This document shows positions 16,357-24,968 of a DNA stretch of 39,754 bases, piece after piece. How positions within the stretch are numbered: position 1 is the first letter of the stretch; each line of letters starts with the position of its first letter. The stretch is from Laspinema palackyanum D2a. Lineage in GTDB: Bacteria > Cyanobacteriota > Cyanobacteriia > Cyanobacteriales > Laspinemataceae. Under the pieces are notes generated by a model, which had not been told where the DNA came from, did no database searches, and worked only from the letters and a program-made list of their open reading frames with translations. Made by a program: the position numbers and the translations under genes. Where the stretch lies: assembly GCA_025370845.1 (NCBI GenBank), contig JAMXFF010000010.1:1-39754 (forward strand). The letters are read 5' to 3'.

Positions 16357-17406
16357 TTAAATGTTTTGAGTTTTCTGCCAATCTTCTAAAGCACCGATGA
16401 CAAAATGTGCAGCCGGATGCTTAAGACGTTGCTGAAACTCTTGAACGCCACTCTGGGCGATCGCACTCCTGATTTGCTCTGATAATCTGGGGTTATTTTC
16501 CATCTGCTTAACCGCTTCGGCTGCTATTTGCATTTTTCCGAGGGTTGTCTCGGTTGAATAAGATTGCCCAAGATGGTCTAGCAATTTTTGCAGTTCTGTC
16601 GCAGCATCGGCAAGATTAGATTGGGGGTTGCCTAGGCTGTAATTATTGTTATAAACAATATAATCTCTTCCTATTTTTCCTGTATTATTTCCCTCTTTTA
16701 TTTCCGTAAAATTACCCTTACCAATTTTAATCCGGCGATTATCAGTAATCGTAGTTGTTTTCGCTTGGGTGATGGGTTGAACCGGAGGAGAAGCGGGTGC
16801 GATTTTTGCTGATTCTTCTAGCTCTTTTATCCCAGAAAAAGCATAGGGGCGAGGTCTGGCTTTCAGTTTGGGGGTATCGGCTTCGTCCATTCCTTCTAAA
16901 GCGATGGAGGCACAACCGATTTCAAAACAGCGCTCATAAGGTTCCCCTGCCCCTAAAGCATCGTAAAATCCTGTGGCAAATTTGATGGCGGCTTCATCCC
17001 CTATGGGTTGATTCATGCCAATCAGATAATCTATATATTGGTGAATGACTTGGGCTTGAATCTCACTATAACAGGCATTGAGTAAAACACACTCAATTTT
17101 TGTTTGAAAGAGTTTAAAGAGATTTCCTAATGATTCGTTACTCACCAGTTGAGTTTGTCCCGCGTCATTTTCTAAAACGAGTCCCTCGGTTCCGACTCCA
17201 TGTCCAGAAAAGTGAACGATCGCCGGTTGATACTCTAATAAAGCCCGTCGCAAGTCATCGACTCTAACGGCCCCTTCTGTAACGATTTGAAAGCTGTCCC
17301 GGTATTTGGACCGCTTCAAGGTGTCTTGAATTTCTCTAACTTCGCGATCGAGTCTCAGTCTGGTAGTTCCCGGTGGATTAACGGATAAAATTAGAATAGT
17401 TTTCAT
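16357..17406 (-). CDS. CHAT-domain protease effector sharing a motif with the STAND protein
   Basis: 349 residues. The CHAT caspase-like domain (1-195) starts TILILSVNPPGTTRLRLDRE and has H69 in VHFSGHG and C112 in VLLNACYSE, the two catalytic positions. After a Pro/Thr linker comes KIGKGNFTEIKEGNNTGK...IGRDYI (226-250), matching residues 13-35 of the adjacent STAND protein at 13 of 23 positions without gaps. An Asn-rich segment (VYNNNYSLGN) follows, then a helical C-terminal domain (about 264-349, ATELQKLLDHL to ALEDWQKTQ). I recall this domain from other cyanobacterial signalling proteins that carry TIR or pentapeptide parts. It is the first gene of the leftward block; 170 bp separate it from the STAND gene. 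It is likely the effector released or activated by the sensor. Confidence 0.88.
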   Translation of the reverse strand: MKTILILSVNPPGTTRLRLDREVREIQDTLKRSKYRDSFQIVTEGAVRVDDLRRALLEYQPAIVHFSGHGVGTEGLVLENDAGQTQLVSNESLGNLFKLFQTKIECVLLNACYSEIQAQVIHQYIDYLIGMNQPIGDEAAIKFATGFYDALGAGEPYERCFEIGCASIALEGMDEADTPKLKARPRPYAFSGIKELEESAKIAPASPPVQPITQAKTTTITDNRRIKIGKGNFTEIKEGNNTGKIGRDYIVYNNNYSLGNPQSNLADAATELQKLLDHLGQSYSTETTLGKMQIAAEAVKQMENNPRLSEQIRSAIAQSGVQEFQQRLKHPAAHFVIGALEDWQKTQNI

Positions 17407-18069
17407 GGTTTTTTGTCCATTCTGGCAAAATGTTCCAGCTTCCTCTGATGAATGAAGCGGTAAGCTGTTCGGGATTTAAACTGAGGGTTTGATAATTTTC
17501 TAATATCCAATTTAGACAGGTAACAGCTTATCAAGAGGTTACCTAGACTTGAGAGGACTAACCCATTGACCAAATCTGAAGAGGAAACTCTACAGATATT
17601 GGCCGTAAAAATTTATAACTTTGTATAAAATGCTAAAGTTTTGATTGAGTTTTCCCAAAAAATTCAATAGCAAACTACTCGTTTCAAACGAGATAGATCC
17701 ACCCCTAACTTGACTCCAGGCGTTTGATTCTGATGTATCTCCGGCCTGTTACGATTTCCCTCATAATTGTCTAACACAAATTAATCAGGGTGTCAAGGGT
17801 GAAACGAACCCAAAAGGTTTTATAATTTGTTTTCCCTTGCGGTGCTTACTGGGAACCCCTGTTATGAATATCAGCCGCCAGAAATGGCTAGTCAATTGGT
17901 TATTTTTCCCCCGTTCCTCAAAATCAGCCCTCACCTGACCCAGGGTAGGGAAACCCCATTTCTGGGGAGAGAGTGTGGCCAAAAAAGTAACCACAGATTT
18001 CACGGATTTTCACAGAGGTTGGGTCTGTGAAATCAGTGTAATCTGTGGTTATGGATTCAGCGGTTAGGT
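17407..18069. other. Intergenic region upstream of the CHAT gene
   Basis: No convincing coding sequence. The region should carry the leftward promoter of the CHAT-STAND block. An AT-rich stretch at 17605-17645 (TTTATAACTTTGTATAAAAT on the plus strand) is the best place for it, but no clean -35/-10 pair can be assigned. The right end holds the palindromic repeat at 17988-18051. Confidence 0.5.
17988..18051. repeat. ACCACAGATT palindromic repeat, copy 3
   Basis: TAACCACAGATTTCACGG on the left pairs with CAGTGTAATCTGTGGTTA on the right with two to three mismatches. TTTTCACAGAGG and TCTGTGAAA extend the inner stem. It lies about 19 bp past the stop codon of the leftward glycosyltransferase gene, in a position suited to termination. 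Confidence 0.85.
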
Positions 18070-19017
18070 TTAGGCTGATTCTTTGATTTCTGGAAGGGTT
18101 GGGGTTTCGGCGGTGGGTTTGGCGGAGAGTTGATTTAATTGTCCCCCAAATTGGCGTAATTCAAAGAGTTTGACTCCGATTTGATATTCATATTGACTGA
18201 GCAGCCGTCCATAAATGTACCCGGCTTTGCCATCGAGAAAGCCTAGTTTGATAATGTAGAACCAAATAAATCTCAGGAGGGGTTTGAAGGGGAGGCGCAC
18301 CCAAACGGTTTTTAGAAAGCGTTTGCGCTGGACGGCATCACCGAAGAAGTTGGCACCAATGGTGCCGCTGTCGTCTTTTCCGGTGAGGAGGTTATAGTAC
18401 ACTCTCGCTTCCCAGTTGGAGTAGCGATTATGCCGTTCTAACCATTGATAAATGTCTCGGAAGTCTTCATGGATCATGTCCGCTTTGAGATAGGCAGCGG
18501 GACGTTCTAAGATGACGTGTTCGTGGACTTCGTTATCGCCGGTGTTGGGAACGTCTTCGGTATTTAGGTTTTCATATCGGCCTTTTTGATGGCGGAAGAG
18601 GCGCAGATTCCAGTCGGGATATTTGCCGCCGTAGCGAATCCATTTACCGAGGAAGAAGACTCTACGATTCAGATAATAGCCATCACAGTTGGGATTTTGG
18701 ATGGCTTGGGCCATTTCTTCCCAAAGTTCTAGGGGGATGCGTTCGTCACAATCGACAATTAGCACCCATTCGTTGCGAAAGGGGAGGTTTTCTAAGGACC
18801 AATTTTTCTTTTTGGGCCAGCCGCCGTTAAAGTGGAATTGAACGACTTTTGCACCCCAATTTTCGGCGATTTCAATGCTCCGATCGCTACTTTGGGAATC
18901 GACTAAAAAGACTTCATCGGCGAGTTCCAGACTCGCTAGGCAAGCCGGGAGATTGGCTTGTTCATTTTTAGCGGGAATCAAAACAGAAATTGGAATTTTT
19001 GAGGGTGTCGAGGCCAT
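18070..19017 (-). CDS. Family-2 glycosyltransferase (KdtX/WaaE-like)
   Basis: 315 residues. The GT-A start ISVLIPAKNEQANLPACLASL is followed by VFLVDSQSSDRS and the metal-binding IVDCDERIP (DCD near 104). Then comes WIRYGGKYPDWNLRLFR, a block typical of the KdtX/WaaE and SunS-like branch. HEHVILE and IHEDFRDIYQWLERHNRYS further match it. It transfers a sugar from a nucleotide donor onto a glycan or polysaccharide precursor at the cytoplasmic membrane; the acceptor is unknown. It is co-oriented with a second family-2 enzyme 249 bp upstream, so both may build an exopolysaccharide or LPS part. Confidence 0.85.
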   Translation of the reverse strand: MASTPSKIPISVLIPAKNEQANLPACLASLELADEVFLVDSQSSDRSIEIAENWGAKVVQFHFNGGWPKKKNWSLENLPFRNEWVLIVDCDERIPLELWEEMAQAIQNPNCDGYYLNRRVFFLGKWIRYGGKYPDWNLRLFRHQKGRYENLNTEDVPNTGDNEVHEHVILERPAAYLKADMIHEDFRDIYQWLERHNRYSNWEARVYYNLLTGKDDSGTIGANFFGDAVQRKRFLKTVWVRLPFKPLLRFIWFYIIKLGFLDGKAGYIYGRLLSQYEYQIGVKLFELRQFGGQLNQLSAKPTAETPTLPEIKESA

Positions 19018-19266
19018 GATTATCTGGTTTAACTTAATGCAAGCTTACAGTATGGATAACAGGTTGATTTTGGACCCGCAGGGGTTAAGGGTGATGCTCA
19101 ATCTTCGGGGTAGAGTAGGGGGCTTTGTTTGGGGGTTAAGAGTCGGTGAAAGTTACGATCGCCCTCGATACTTCTGAGCCTGTTCTGCCAATCTCGTTCA
19201 TCCTCCTTCATCCTGGTTTATCTCCTTGCTAGGCACATTCCCACCTCCAATTCGCTCTATCTGGTT

Positions 19267-20253
19267 TTAACCTTGTTCGGTCCGATCGCTCGAATGCTTC
19301 TCCCCACCCGATGTGCTTGTGGATCCGGCAGATGGAGACCCCAAAAACAGGGCGCGGATGGCTGCACTTAAATACCCAATCTGACCGTAAGCGTACACCA
19401 AGTTGTCAAAGCTTAAGGCCGGATCCCGAACATATTTTAAAGATTTATAAACCCCCCGCAGCACTTTTTCACCGCCATTACTCAACTGTCCGATGCCAGC
19501 GCGTCCTGTCAGTTGTTCGCGGTAACACTCGCTAATCCCCTGCCACCACCCGCGACTCAAAAACCAACTGCGCTTTATCCGTTCTGGCGCAACGTTGTGG
19601 GCGGCGATCGCCTCCGGCAGATAAGCAACTTCCCATCCTTGATTCAGGGCCAGTTCAGTCATGTGGAGTTCTTCGTTGGAAAGCAAGGATTTCCCCACCC
19701 GCCCGAGGTTCAAATCAAAACCGCCCACGGTTTCCAGAAACGATCGCCGAATCGAGTAATTTAACCCTCTGGGAGTCAGACCCGGTTCACGAATCAAGGT
19801 CATTTGGTCCCCGAGGTCATAAGCGCCTAGATTGGACGCTAGACCGGCAGAAAGCCAAATCGGAGGTTCAACCCCTTCAGGCCAAATTAAGGTAACTTTA
19901 CCCCCAGCGATCGCCAACTTTTCATTTTCCTGATATGCATTCCACAGAGTTTGCAACCACTGGGGAGAAGCGATCGCATCATCATCCAGATAGGCCAAAA
20001 TTTCACTGCGGGCCTGCTTAAATCCCGTATTTCGGGCGAAGGATAATCCCAGGGTGGGTTCATAAATGTACTTCAGACGCGGATCCGACTCCCGTGGAGC
20101 AACCACCTCTTTGGTGCGATCGGTCGATCCGTTATCCACCACGAGGATTTCAAAATTGGGAAAATCTTGCTGGAGTAAGCTATCAATCGCATCGCCTAAA
20201 TAGACGTCTCGATTGTGGGTACAAATAATTGCAGAGATATCGGGCTGTGGCAT
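19267..20253 (-). CDS. Family-2 glycosyltransferase
   Basis: 328 residues. ISAIICTHNRDVYLGDAIDSL and ILVVDNGSTDRT form the nucleotide-binding half, and AYLDDDAIASPQW holds the metal-binding DDD near residue 94. The acceptor half shows GLNYSIRRSFLETVGGFDLNLGR and NEELHMTELALNQGWEVAYLPEA, the usual (E/N)-(D/E)-x-(E/H) region of GT2 enzymes. A C-terminal region of about 80 residues may touch the membrane. The last residues (STSTSGGEKHSSDRTEQ) are polar and disordered. Probably works with the enzyme at 18070-19017 in surface polysaccharide synthesis; the exact sugar is unknown. Confidence 0.85.
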   Translation of the reverse strand: MPQPDISAIICTHNRDVYLGDAIDSLLQQDFPNFEILVVDNGSTDRTKEVVAPRESDPRLKYIYEPTLGLSFARNTGFKQARSEILAYLDDDAIASPQWLQTLWNAYQENEKLAIAGGKVTLIWPEGVEPPIWLSAGLASNLGAYDLGDQMTLIREPGLTPRGLNYSIRRSFLETVGGFDLNLGRVGKSLLSNEELHMTELALNQGWEVAYLPEAIAAHNVAPERIKRSWFLSRGWWQGISECYREQLTGRAGIGQLSNGGEKVLRGVYKSLKYVRDPALSFDNLVYAYGQIGYLSAAIRALFLGSPSAGSTSTSGGEKHSSDRTEQG

Positions 20254-20357
20254 AAATTGGGTTACTCCGATTGAGTCTAGCTCCTGTGGTGAGTTGTTAA
20301 ATCGTCCCGGTGGGAATTGAGTCCCAATCCGGTTGTTAAAGACCTATATTTTTAAGA

Positions 20358-20412
20358 ACCCGCCTAGGCGGGCTTCATCCGCTTTCCTCCCCAGCCTTTA
20401 GGCTGCGGATTG
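20358..20412 (-). repeat. Two-hairpin AAGCCCGCC repeat, copy 2
   Basis: Read on the minus strand: CAGCCT AA AGGCTG (20392-20405) flanked by ATCCGC/GCGGAT, followed by GAAGCCCGCCTAGGCGGGTT (20358-20376). It has the same order of hairpins as the copies at 9099-9154 and 29936-29996, with a diverged first hairpin. Confidence 0.6.
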
Positions 20413-20520
20413 TTTGAATCACTCCCCAGGGTTATCATGCGGCTTTTCACTAAACAGACCCTGTGCTCAGTCCGGCTGGGTCTTAAGATTTTATTTGGAT
20501 TTGAGCGGTTAAACGGACGG

Positions 20521-20526
20521 TATAAT
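20521..20526 (+). promoter_or_regulatory. Possible -10 element for cobU
   Basis: A perfect TATAAT sits in an AT-rich patch. No good TTGACA lies 17 bp upstream; the nearest TTGAGC leaves only 14 bp. It may be a promoter with a weak -35, about 260 bp ahead of the start codon. Confidence 0.35.
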
Positions 20527-20782
20527 TTACGATAAAAATTCGGGATACCCGAGCAGTTTGGACCCTTTTGTTCCTCTGTTTAACGGATTTCAACCCCCTT
20601 AACCCTGGGTGAAAGGATCTGGAATAGAGTGACTCTCCTTGGAGCAGTATAACTTACCGCTCTAGCAAAACAACTGATACACCAGACCGGATGACAGGGA
20701 ACAAGGGTCGTCACGGCGGGTGAGTCTTCGGGAAAATCCGGACACAGGACTGAGCCAATCACAACAATCAGGGATAGAAAGG

Positions 20783-21355
20783 GTGGTCAAACGGATCATT
20801 TTGGTAACGGGACCGGCGCGATCGGGCAAGAGTGAATGGGCGGAACTGCTGGCGCAACAGTCGGGTAAACCCGTGATTTATCTCGCCACCTCTCGTCTGG
20901 ATCCCGATGACTCGGAGTGGCAAGAGCGAATCGATCGCCACCGCCAAAGGCGACAGGCAAGCTGGAGGACCCAAGAGGTTCCCGTAGCACTCACCGCAGC
21001 CCTTCTCCAAGGGACTACCTCCGACAATCCCAGTTGTCTGTTGGTGGATTCTTTGGGCACTTGGGTGGCGAATCTGTTGGCAGAAGATGACCCAAGTTGG
21101 AGTGCAATTGTAGAGGAGTTGATGGAGAGTCTGAAGGGGTTGAAGCAAGGAACGGTAATTTTTGTGGCAGAGGAGACCGGATGGGGGGTGATTCCCGCCT
21201 ATCCAATGGGTCGAAGCTTTCGCGATCGCCTCGGGGATGTGGTGCGGCGTTTAGGGGCGATCGCCGACCCAGTTTATCTAGTGACTGGGGGTCATGCCGT
21301 GAATTTGAGTGCGATCGGTTCGGTTCTCCCCCCCACTAAAACCCAAGAGGATTAG
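20783..21355 (+). CDS. cobU: Adenosylcobinamide kinase / adenosylcobinamide-phosphate guanylyltransferase
   Basis: 190 residues from GTG 20783. The frame is open back to a GTG at 20720 (211 residues), but homologues begin close to KRIILVTGPARSGKSEWAE, so the shorter form is preferred. The P-loop GPARSGKS, the switch-like YLATSRLDPDDSEWQERI.RH, the LLVDSLGTWVANLL strand and EETGWGVIPAYPMGRSFRDRLG are diagnostic of CobU. It phosphorylates adenosylcobinamide and adds GMP in the nucleotide-loop assembly of cobalamin. It is monocistronic here, with no other cob gene next to it. Confidence 0.92.
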   Translation: MVKRIILVTGPARSGKSEWAELLAQQSGKPVIYLATSRLDPDDSEWQERIDRHRQRRQASWRTQEVPVALTAALLQGTTSDNPSCLLVDSLGTWVANLLAEDDPSWSAIVEELMESLKGLKQGTVIFVAEETGWGVIPAYPMGRSFRDRLGDVVRRLGAIADPVYLVTGGHAVNLSAIGSVLPPTKTQED

Positions 21356-21709
21356 GGAAACAACCTCTCAATTCAGCCTGACCCTAAATATCCCCCAGAG
21401 GAGGATTTCTCCGACTCAATCTGTGGATTTTTCTAACCCGTCTCCGTTGAGCAGCAGCTAAGATATATCTATGCTCATGTTTCCTAAGATGGGAAAGAGA
21501 ATCGCCAGGGATCTCAGTCAGCATAGGTCATCTTTATGGATGACTGGCTTGGATGGTGCGGCTAAATCCTCCGAACTGGCGATATCTAAATCCGCTAGAA
21601 ACTCTCGGGAAACAGCCTCTTGGTCCATTCGTTAGGTTTAGTAACAATCGGGCGAATTACTCCGCAGGAGTTGATTCGTCAGGACAGCAAAAAGATTTCA
21701 GGAAAATTT
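21356..21709. other. Intergenic region between cobU and a conserved hypothetical gene
   Basis: No coding sequence supported. A small hairpin GTCATC/GATGAC occurs at 21527-21544. The frame of the next gene is open back to 21620 but lacks a ribosome site there. Confidence 0.4.
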
Positions 21710-22237
21710 ATGGCGACGGAAGAACAGGTCAAAAAATATCTTGCCTACTGGTTCCAATTAGGCAAAAAAGTGGTGGTGAATAATGGGACGGATAAATTGC
21801 GGCCGGACCCAATTTACCAGGACAATTCCTACAGTCCAGAATTTGAGAGATGTTGGCAAATGCTGACCGACCCCAAAAATGGCAGTTGTTATGTGGAGGG
21901 AACCCATGAAACGATCGCCGAATTGCTAACGCAAAAGTGGGATGTGATGCTTTGTGCAAGATGTACCATGCCGATTCCTGCCAAAATTCGGGGAACTCCG
22001 CCGGAAAATTGTCCTTGTGTGGATTTACCCTCCTGGCCGAATTTGGAGGTTCCCCAACCGCGATCGCCCGTAGACTCAAGTCATCGCCTGGGAGGAATTC
22101 GCGATCGCCTCCGCACCCATCAGTACAAGGAAGATAATGGCAGCGCTATCTTCGTTCCCAATCAGAAAGTGATTCCTTTATTGGAAGACCTTCCGCTATG
22201 CGAATGTCCGGCTATTTCCGAAACAGGAGGAGAATAG
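21710..22237 (+). CDS. Conserved cyanobacterial hypothetical protein
   Basis: 175 residues from ATG 21710, preceded by CAGGAAAA as ribosome site. The longer frame to 21620 adds a low-complexity leader and is less likely. It begins MATEEQVKKYLAYWFQLGK. The middle part has a cysteine set, MLCARCTMPIPAK...ENCPCVDLPSWPN (spacing CxxC then CxC), that could bind a metal. It ends with DLPLCECPAISETG. I recognise it only as a cyanobacteria-restricted type of protein with no known function. It is co-oriented with cobU 354 bp upstream and converges on RNase Z. Confidence 0.65.
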   Translation: MATEEQVKKYLAYWFQLGKKVVVNNGTDKLRPDPIYQDNSYSPEFERCWQMLTDPKNGSCYVEGTHETIAELLTQKWDVMLCARCTMPIPAKIRGTPPENCPCVDLPSWPNLEVPQPRSPVDSSHRLGGIRDRLRTHQYKEDNGSAIFVPNQKVIPLLEDLPLCECPAISETGGE

Positions 22238-22270
22238 ACCGCTTGCAAAATACCGTAGAGATCCCCCCAA

Positions 22271-22289
22271 CCCCCCTGTTTAAGGGGGG
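22271..22289. terminator. C6/G6 hairpin between convergent genes
   Basis: CCCCCC-tgtttaa-GGGGGG lies between the hypothetical gene (plus) and RNase Z (minus), a sensible place for bidirectional termination. There is no T-run. Confidence 0.45.
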
Positions 22290-22348
22290 CTTAAGACCAT
22301 TCTGTAAGAAGTCTAATCAAAGCCCTTCCAGGATCCCGGAGATCCCCC

Positions 22349-23308
22349 TTAACTCCCCACCGACTCTAACGCCGTTGAACGATGGCGTTCCACTTCATAG
22401 GTCCAAAAATCATAAGCCATCTCGGTATTGGGAAAAATCGCCTGGGCTTCCTGGCGCAAATCCTCCAACTGGATATCATTTCCCGGGGCATATCGGGGAC
22501 TAAAATGGGTCATAATCAATGTTTTCACCCGGGCAGCTAAGGCCACCTGGGCCGCCATCGTACTGGTCGAATGCAGGCGATCGATCGCCAACTGGGCATC
22601 TTGATGGGAAAAGGTCGCTTCGTGAATCAACACATCCACATCTTGCGCCAGTTGCACCGCCCCCTCGCAAAAAATTGTATCCGTACAATAGGCCATTTTC
22701 CGCCCCGGTTCCGTGGGTCCACATAACTCCTGACCCGAAATCTGCCGACCATCGCTCAAAGTCACCGTTTCCCCGCGCTTGAGTTGACCATACAGAGGAC
22801 CGGAGGGAATCCCCAAGGCTGCCGCTTTTTCCACATTAAACCGTCCCGCGCGGTCTTTTTCCTCCACCCGATAGCCATAAGCCGTGACCCGATGTTCTAG
22901 GCGTCCGCATTTGACGATAAACTCATCATCCTCATAGACCACTCCAGGCCGACTGTGATGGACTTTAATCGGATAGGAGAAATGGGTTTGCGAGTAGCGA
23001 CTACAGGCGGCTAGATAGTCATTTAACCCGGCAGGACCGTAAATATCAATCCGACTGGCATTACCGGCTAAACCGCAACTGGCTAACAGACCCATCAATC
23101 CAAAGATATGGTCCCCGTGGAGATGGGTGATGAAGATGCGACTAATTTGACTAATTTTGATATCGCTGCTGAGAATTTGATGTTGGGTGCCTTCCCCGCA
23201 GTCAAACAGCCAGACCTCCGATCGCTGAGGCAGACGGACCGCCAAACTGGATACGTTCCGCGATCGCGTCGGTACACCGGAACTGGTTCCTAAAAACGTA
23301 ATCTGCAT
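22349..23308 (-). CDS. rnz: Ribonuclease Z
   Basis: 319 residues, the usual length for the bacterial short form. The N-terminus is MQITFLGTSSGVPTRSRNVSS. The metallo-beta-lactamase zinc motif is THLHGDHIFGL, and CGEGTQHQIL, RLEHRVTAYGY (exosite-adjacent histidine), MAYCTDTIF, IHEATFSHQD and LIMTHFSPRY supply the remaining metal ligands. It removes the 3' trailer of tRNA precursors. It stands alone and convergent with the upstream hypothetical gene. Confidence 0.95.
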   Translation of the reverse strand: MQITFLGTSSGVPTRSRNVSSLAVRLPQRSEVWLFDCGEGTQHQILSSDIKISQISRIFITHLHGDHIFGLMGLLASCGLAGNASRIDIYGPAGLNDYLAACSRYSQTHFSYPIKVHHSRPGVVYEDDEFIVKCGRLEHRVTAYGYRVEEKDRAGRFNVEKAAALGIPSGPLYGQLKRGETVTLSDGRQISGQELCGPTEPGRKMAYCTDTIFCEGAVQLAQDVDVLIHEATFSHQDAQLAIDRLHSTSTMAAQVALAARVKTLIMTHFSPRYAPGNDIQLEDLRQEAQAIFPNTEMAYDFWTYEVERHRSTALESVGS

Positions 23309-23651
23309 CTTAAGGCGCTCTTTTGACCGTTCAAATAACTTATTTTACGCAATTTCTACCCTTCGGACTTCCTGCATACTGGGTTCAACTGGATTAAATC
23401 GAAAATCCTCTGATTCAGGCTCAATCAAACTCACTCAATTCTACCCATCCCTGAGCAAACGCGGGCGGATTAAAATTCCGAGTACAGAATCCGGACATCG
23501 GCCCTCTCATCTCCCCATCTTGCTTGTATGATAGGGGGTTATGACAAGACATGGGGCAGACTTCCACTGTGAAGAAAGCCCCTGAACCCGATTACCGATT
23601 ATCTGTTGCAATTTATCTTAGAGGATTCCCTGTTTGAGGAGCTTGCCAACC
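23309..23651. other. Divergent intergenic region between rnz and the SpoIID-like gene
   Basis: No gene seen. It must hold promoters in both directions. A TATGAT at 23527-23532 is a possible -10 for the rightward gene, with no clear -35. Confidence 0.35.
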
Positions 23652-24842
23652 ATGAAACTAGCACCCAACCCAACCCGATTGTTATCTCCACTCAAGCCTT
23701 TGTGGGAAAGCCGACACCAGTGGTGGCTGATTGCTTTGATGTGGCTGATGATGGTGGCCCCGGCGCAAGCCAGTTTATTGTTGCGAGTCGCGATTAAACA
23801 AGATGTCAGCGAAGTGACCATTGGCAGTTCTACCCCTGCTACAGTCTTGGATAGTGGGGGTCGGTCCTTGGGACAACTCAATGGCATGGAGGCATCCTTA
23901 GCCCGGAGTACGGGGTCCGGTGTGGCCCTCGGGGGCTGGCAAGGCAACCAAATCGTGATCGAACCCAGTGGGGATGGCTTTGTTTATATTGGCGATCGCT
24001 GGTATCGCGGTAATACAGTCCTGGTTCCCACCTCCGGCGGACTCACGGTGATTAACCAGGTGGACCTCGAAGAATATCTCTACAGTGTCTTAGGGGCGGA
24101 AATGAGCCCGAGTTGGCCCCAGGAAGCCCTGAAAGCGCAAGCCGTAGCAGCCCGGACTTATGCCCTCTATCAGCGCCAAAAACGCGGAAATTCCCTCTAT
24201 GACTTAGGGAATGACACCTACTGGCAAGTCTATCAAGGGGTCGAAAAAGAAGCCAATACCACCCATGCTGCGGTCCAAGCCACTGCCGGACAAGTCCTGG
24301 TTTACAATGGTCAACCCATTGAAGCCGTTTTCCACTCCTCCTCGGGGGGACATACAGAAAATGTGGAAGATGTCTGGATGGAACCGAGGCCCTATCTACG
24401 CGGGGTCCCTGACCATGATGCCGGTTCCCCGGTCTACCAATGGACCGAAACCTTCACCAGCAGTCAACTTAGCAGCCGGATCTCCGGGGTCGGGAATGTC
24501 CTGTCCATGAAACCTCAGCGCACTAGCCCCCACGGAAGGATTCAGTCGATCCTGATTGTGGGAGATGCGGGTCAGCGGACTCTTGATGGGGAAGAATTAC
24601 GGCAGGCCCTCAACCTCAGAAGCGCCCGGTTTACCGTGGTGCCCCAGGGGGGTCCATCAGCGAGTAAAAATACGCTATCCAATCTCCCCGCTGGATTTAC
24701 CATTCAGGGTCGAGGATTTGGTCATGGCATCGGATTAAGTCAGTGGGGGGCTTACAATCTGGCTTCCCAGGGTGTAAATTACCAACAAATCGTTCTCCAC
24801 TATTATCAAAATGCTACTTTGGCAAAAATTCGTGTAGAGTAA
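23652..24842 (+). CDS. SpoIID/LytB-domain secreted protein
   Basis: 396 residues from ATG 23652 (GAGG twelve bases upstream; a TTG at 23634 is in frame). A signal-anchor (WWLIALMWLMMVAPAQA) ends in a likely signal-peptidase site. The SpoIID core is clear: VDLEEYLYSVLGAEMSPSW, ALKAQAVAARTYAL, the QVYQGV segment, AVFHSSSGGHTENVEDVW, and the C-terminal GRGFGHGIGLSQWGAYNLA. SpoIID proteins are lytic transglycosylases that cut peptidoglycan strands. Non-sporulating cyanobacteria use relatives in the periplasm, presumably in wall turnover or division. Confidence 0.9.
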   Translation: MKLAPNPTRLLSPLKPLWESRHQWWLIALMWLMMVAPAQASLLLRVAIKQDVSEVTIGSSTPATVLDSGGRSLGQLNGMEASLARSTGSGVALGGWQGNQIVIEPSGDGFVYIGDRWYRGNTVLVPTSGGLTVINQVDLEEYLYSVLGAEMSPSWPQEALKAQAVAARTYALYQRQKRGNSLYDLGNDTYWQVYQGVEKEANTTHAAVQATAGQVLVYNGQPIEAVFHSSSGGHTENVEDVWMEPRPYLRGVPDHDAGSPVYQWTETFTSSQLSSRISGVGNVLSMKPQRTSPHGRIQSILIVGDAGQRTLDGEELRQALNLRSARFTVVPQGGPSASKNTLSNLPAGFTIQGRGFGHGIGLSQWGAYNLASQGVNYQQIVLHYYQNATLAKIRVE

Positions 24843-24968
24843 GCTGTTGAGGATTGGCTCACTGATCTGCTCGACTATTAACGTCTAATTCCAATTCTCC
24901 CCTCTATTTCCCACAGTAAGGGAGCGGGAGATATTTTTTGTCCAACCATCTATAACAGGAGAATCACT

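Larger units (their letters stand above)
20254..20782. other. Divergent intergenic region before cobU
   Basis: No gene is supported here. It contains the two-hairpin repeat at 20358-20412 and a perfect TATAAT at 20521-20526. A long leader of about 250 nt to the cobU start could fold, and a cobalamin riboswitch would make sense here. I could not match the conserved B12-box and core in the correct orientation. Confidence 0.45.

Noticed and set aside
17785-18030. Short ORFs on both strands upstream of the CHAT gene
   Set aside because: They run through the palindromic repeat at 17988-18051 and show no protein-like pattern.
20580-20790. Possible cobalamin riboswitch before cobU
   Set aside because: A B12-box-like string (CCCGAAGACTCACCCGCC) exists only on the minus strand, and no core elements line up on the plus strand. 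A cmscan with the cobalamin model would decide.
24211-24738. Plus-strand ORFs in other frames of the SpoIID-like gene
   Set aside because: They lie entirely inside a well-supported gene and encode Pro/Gly/Lys-rich nonsense.
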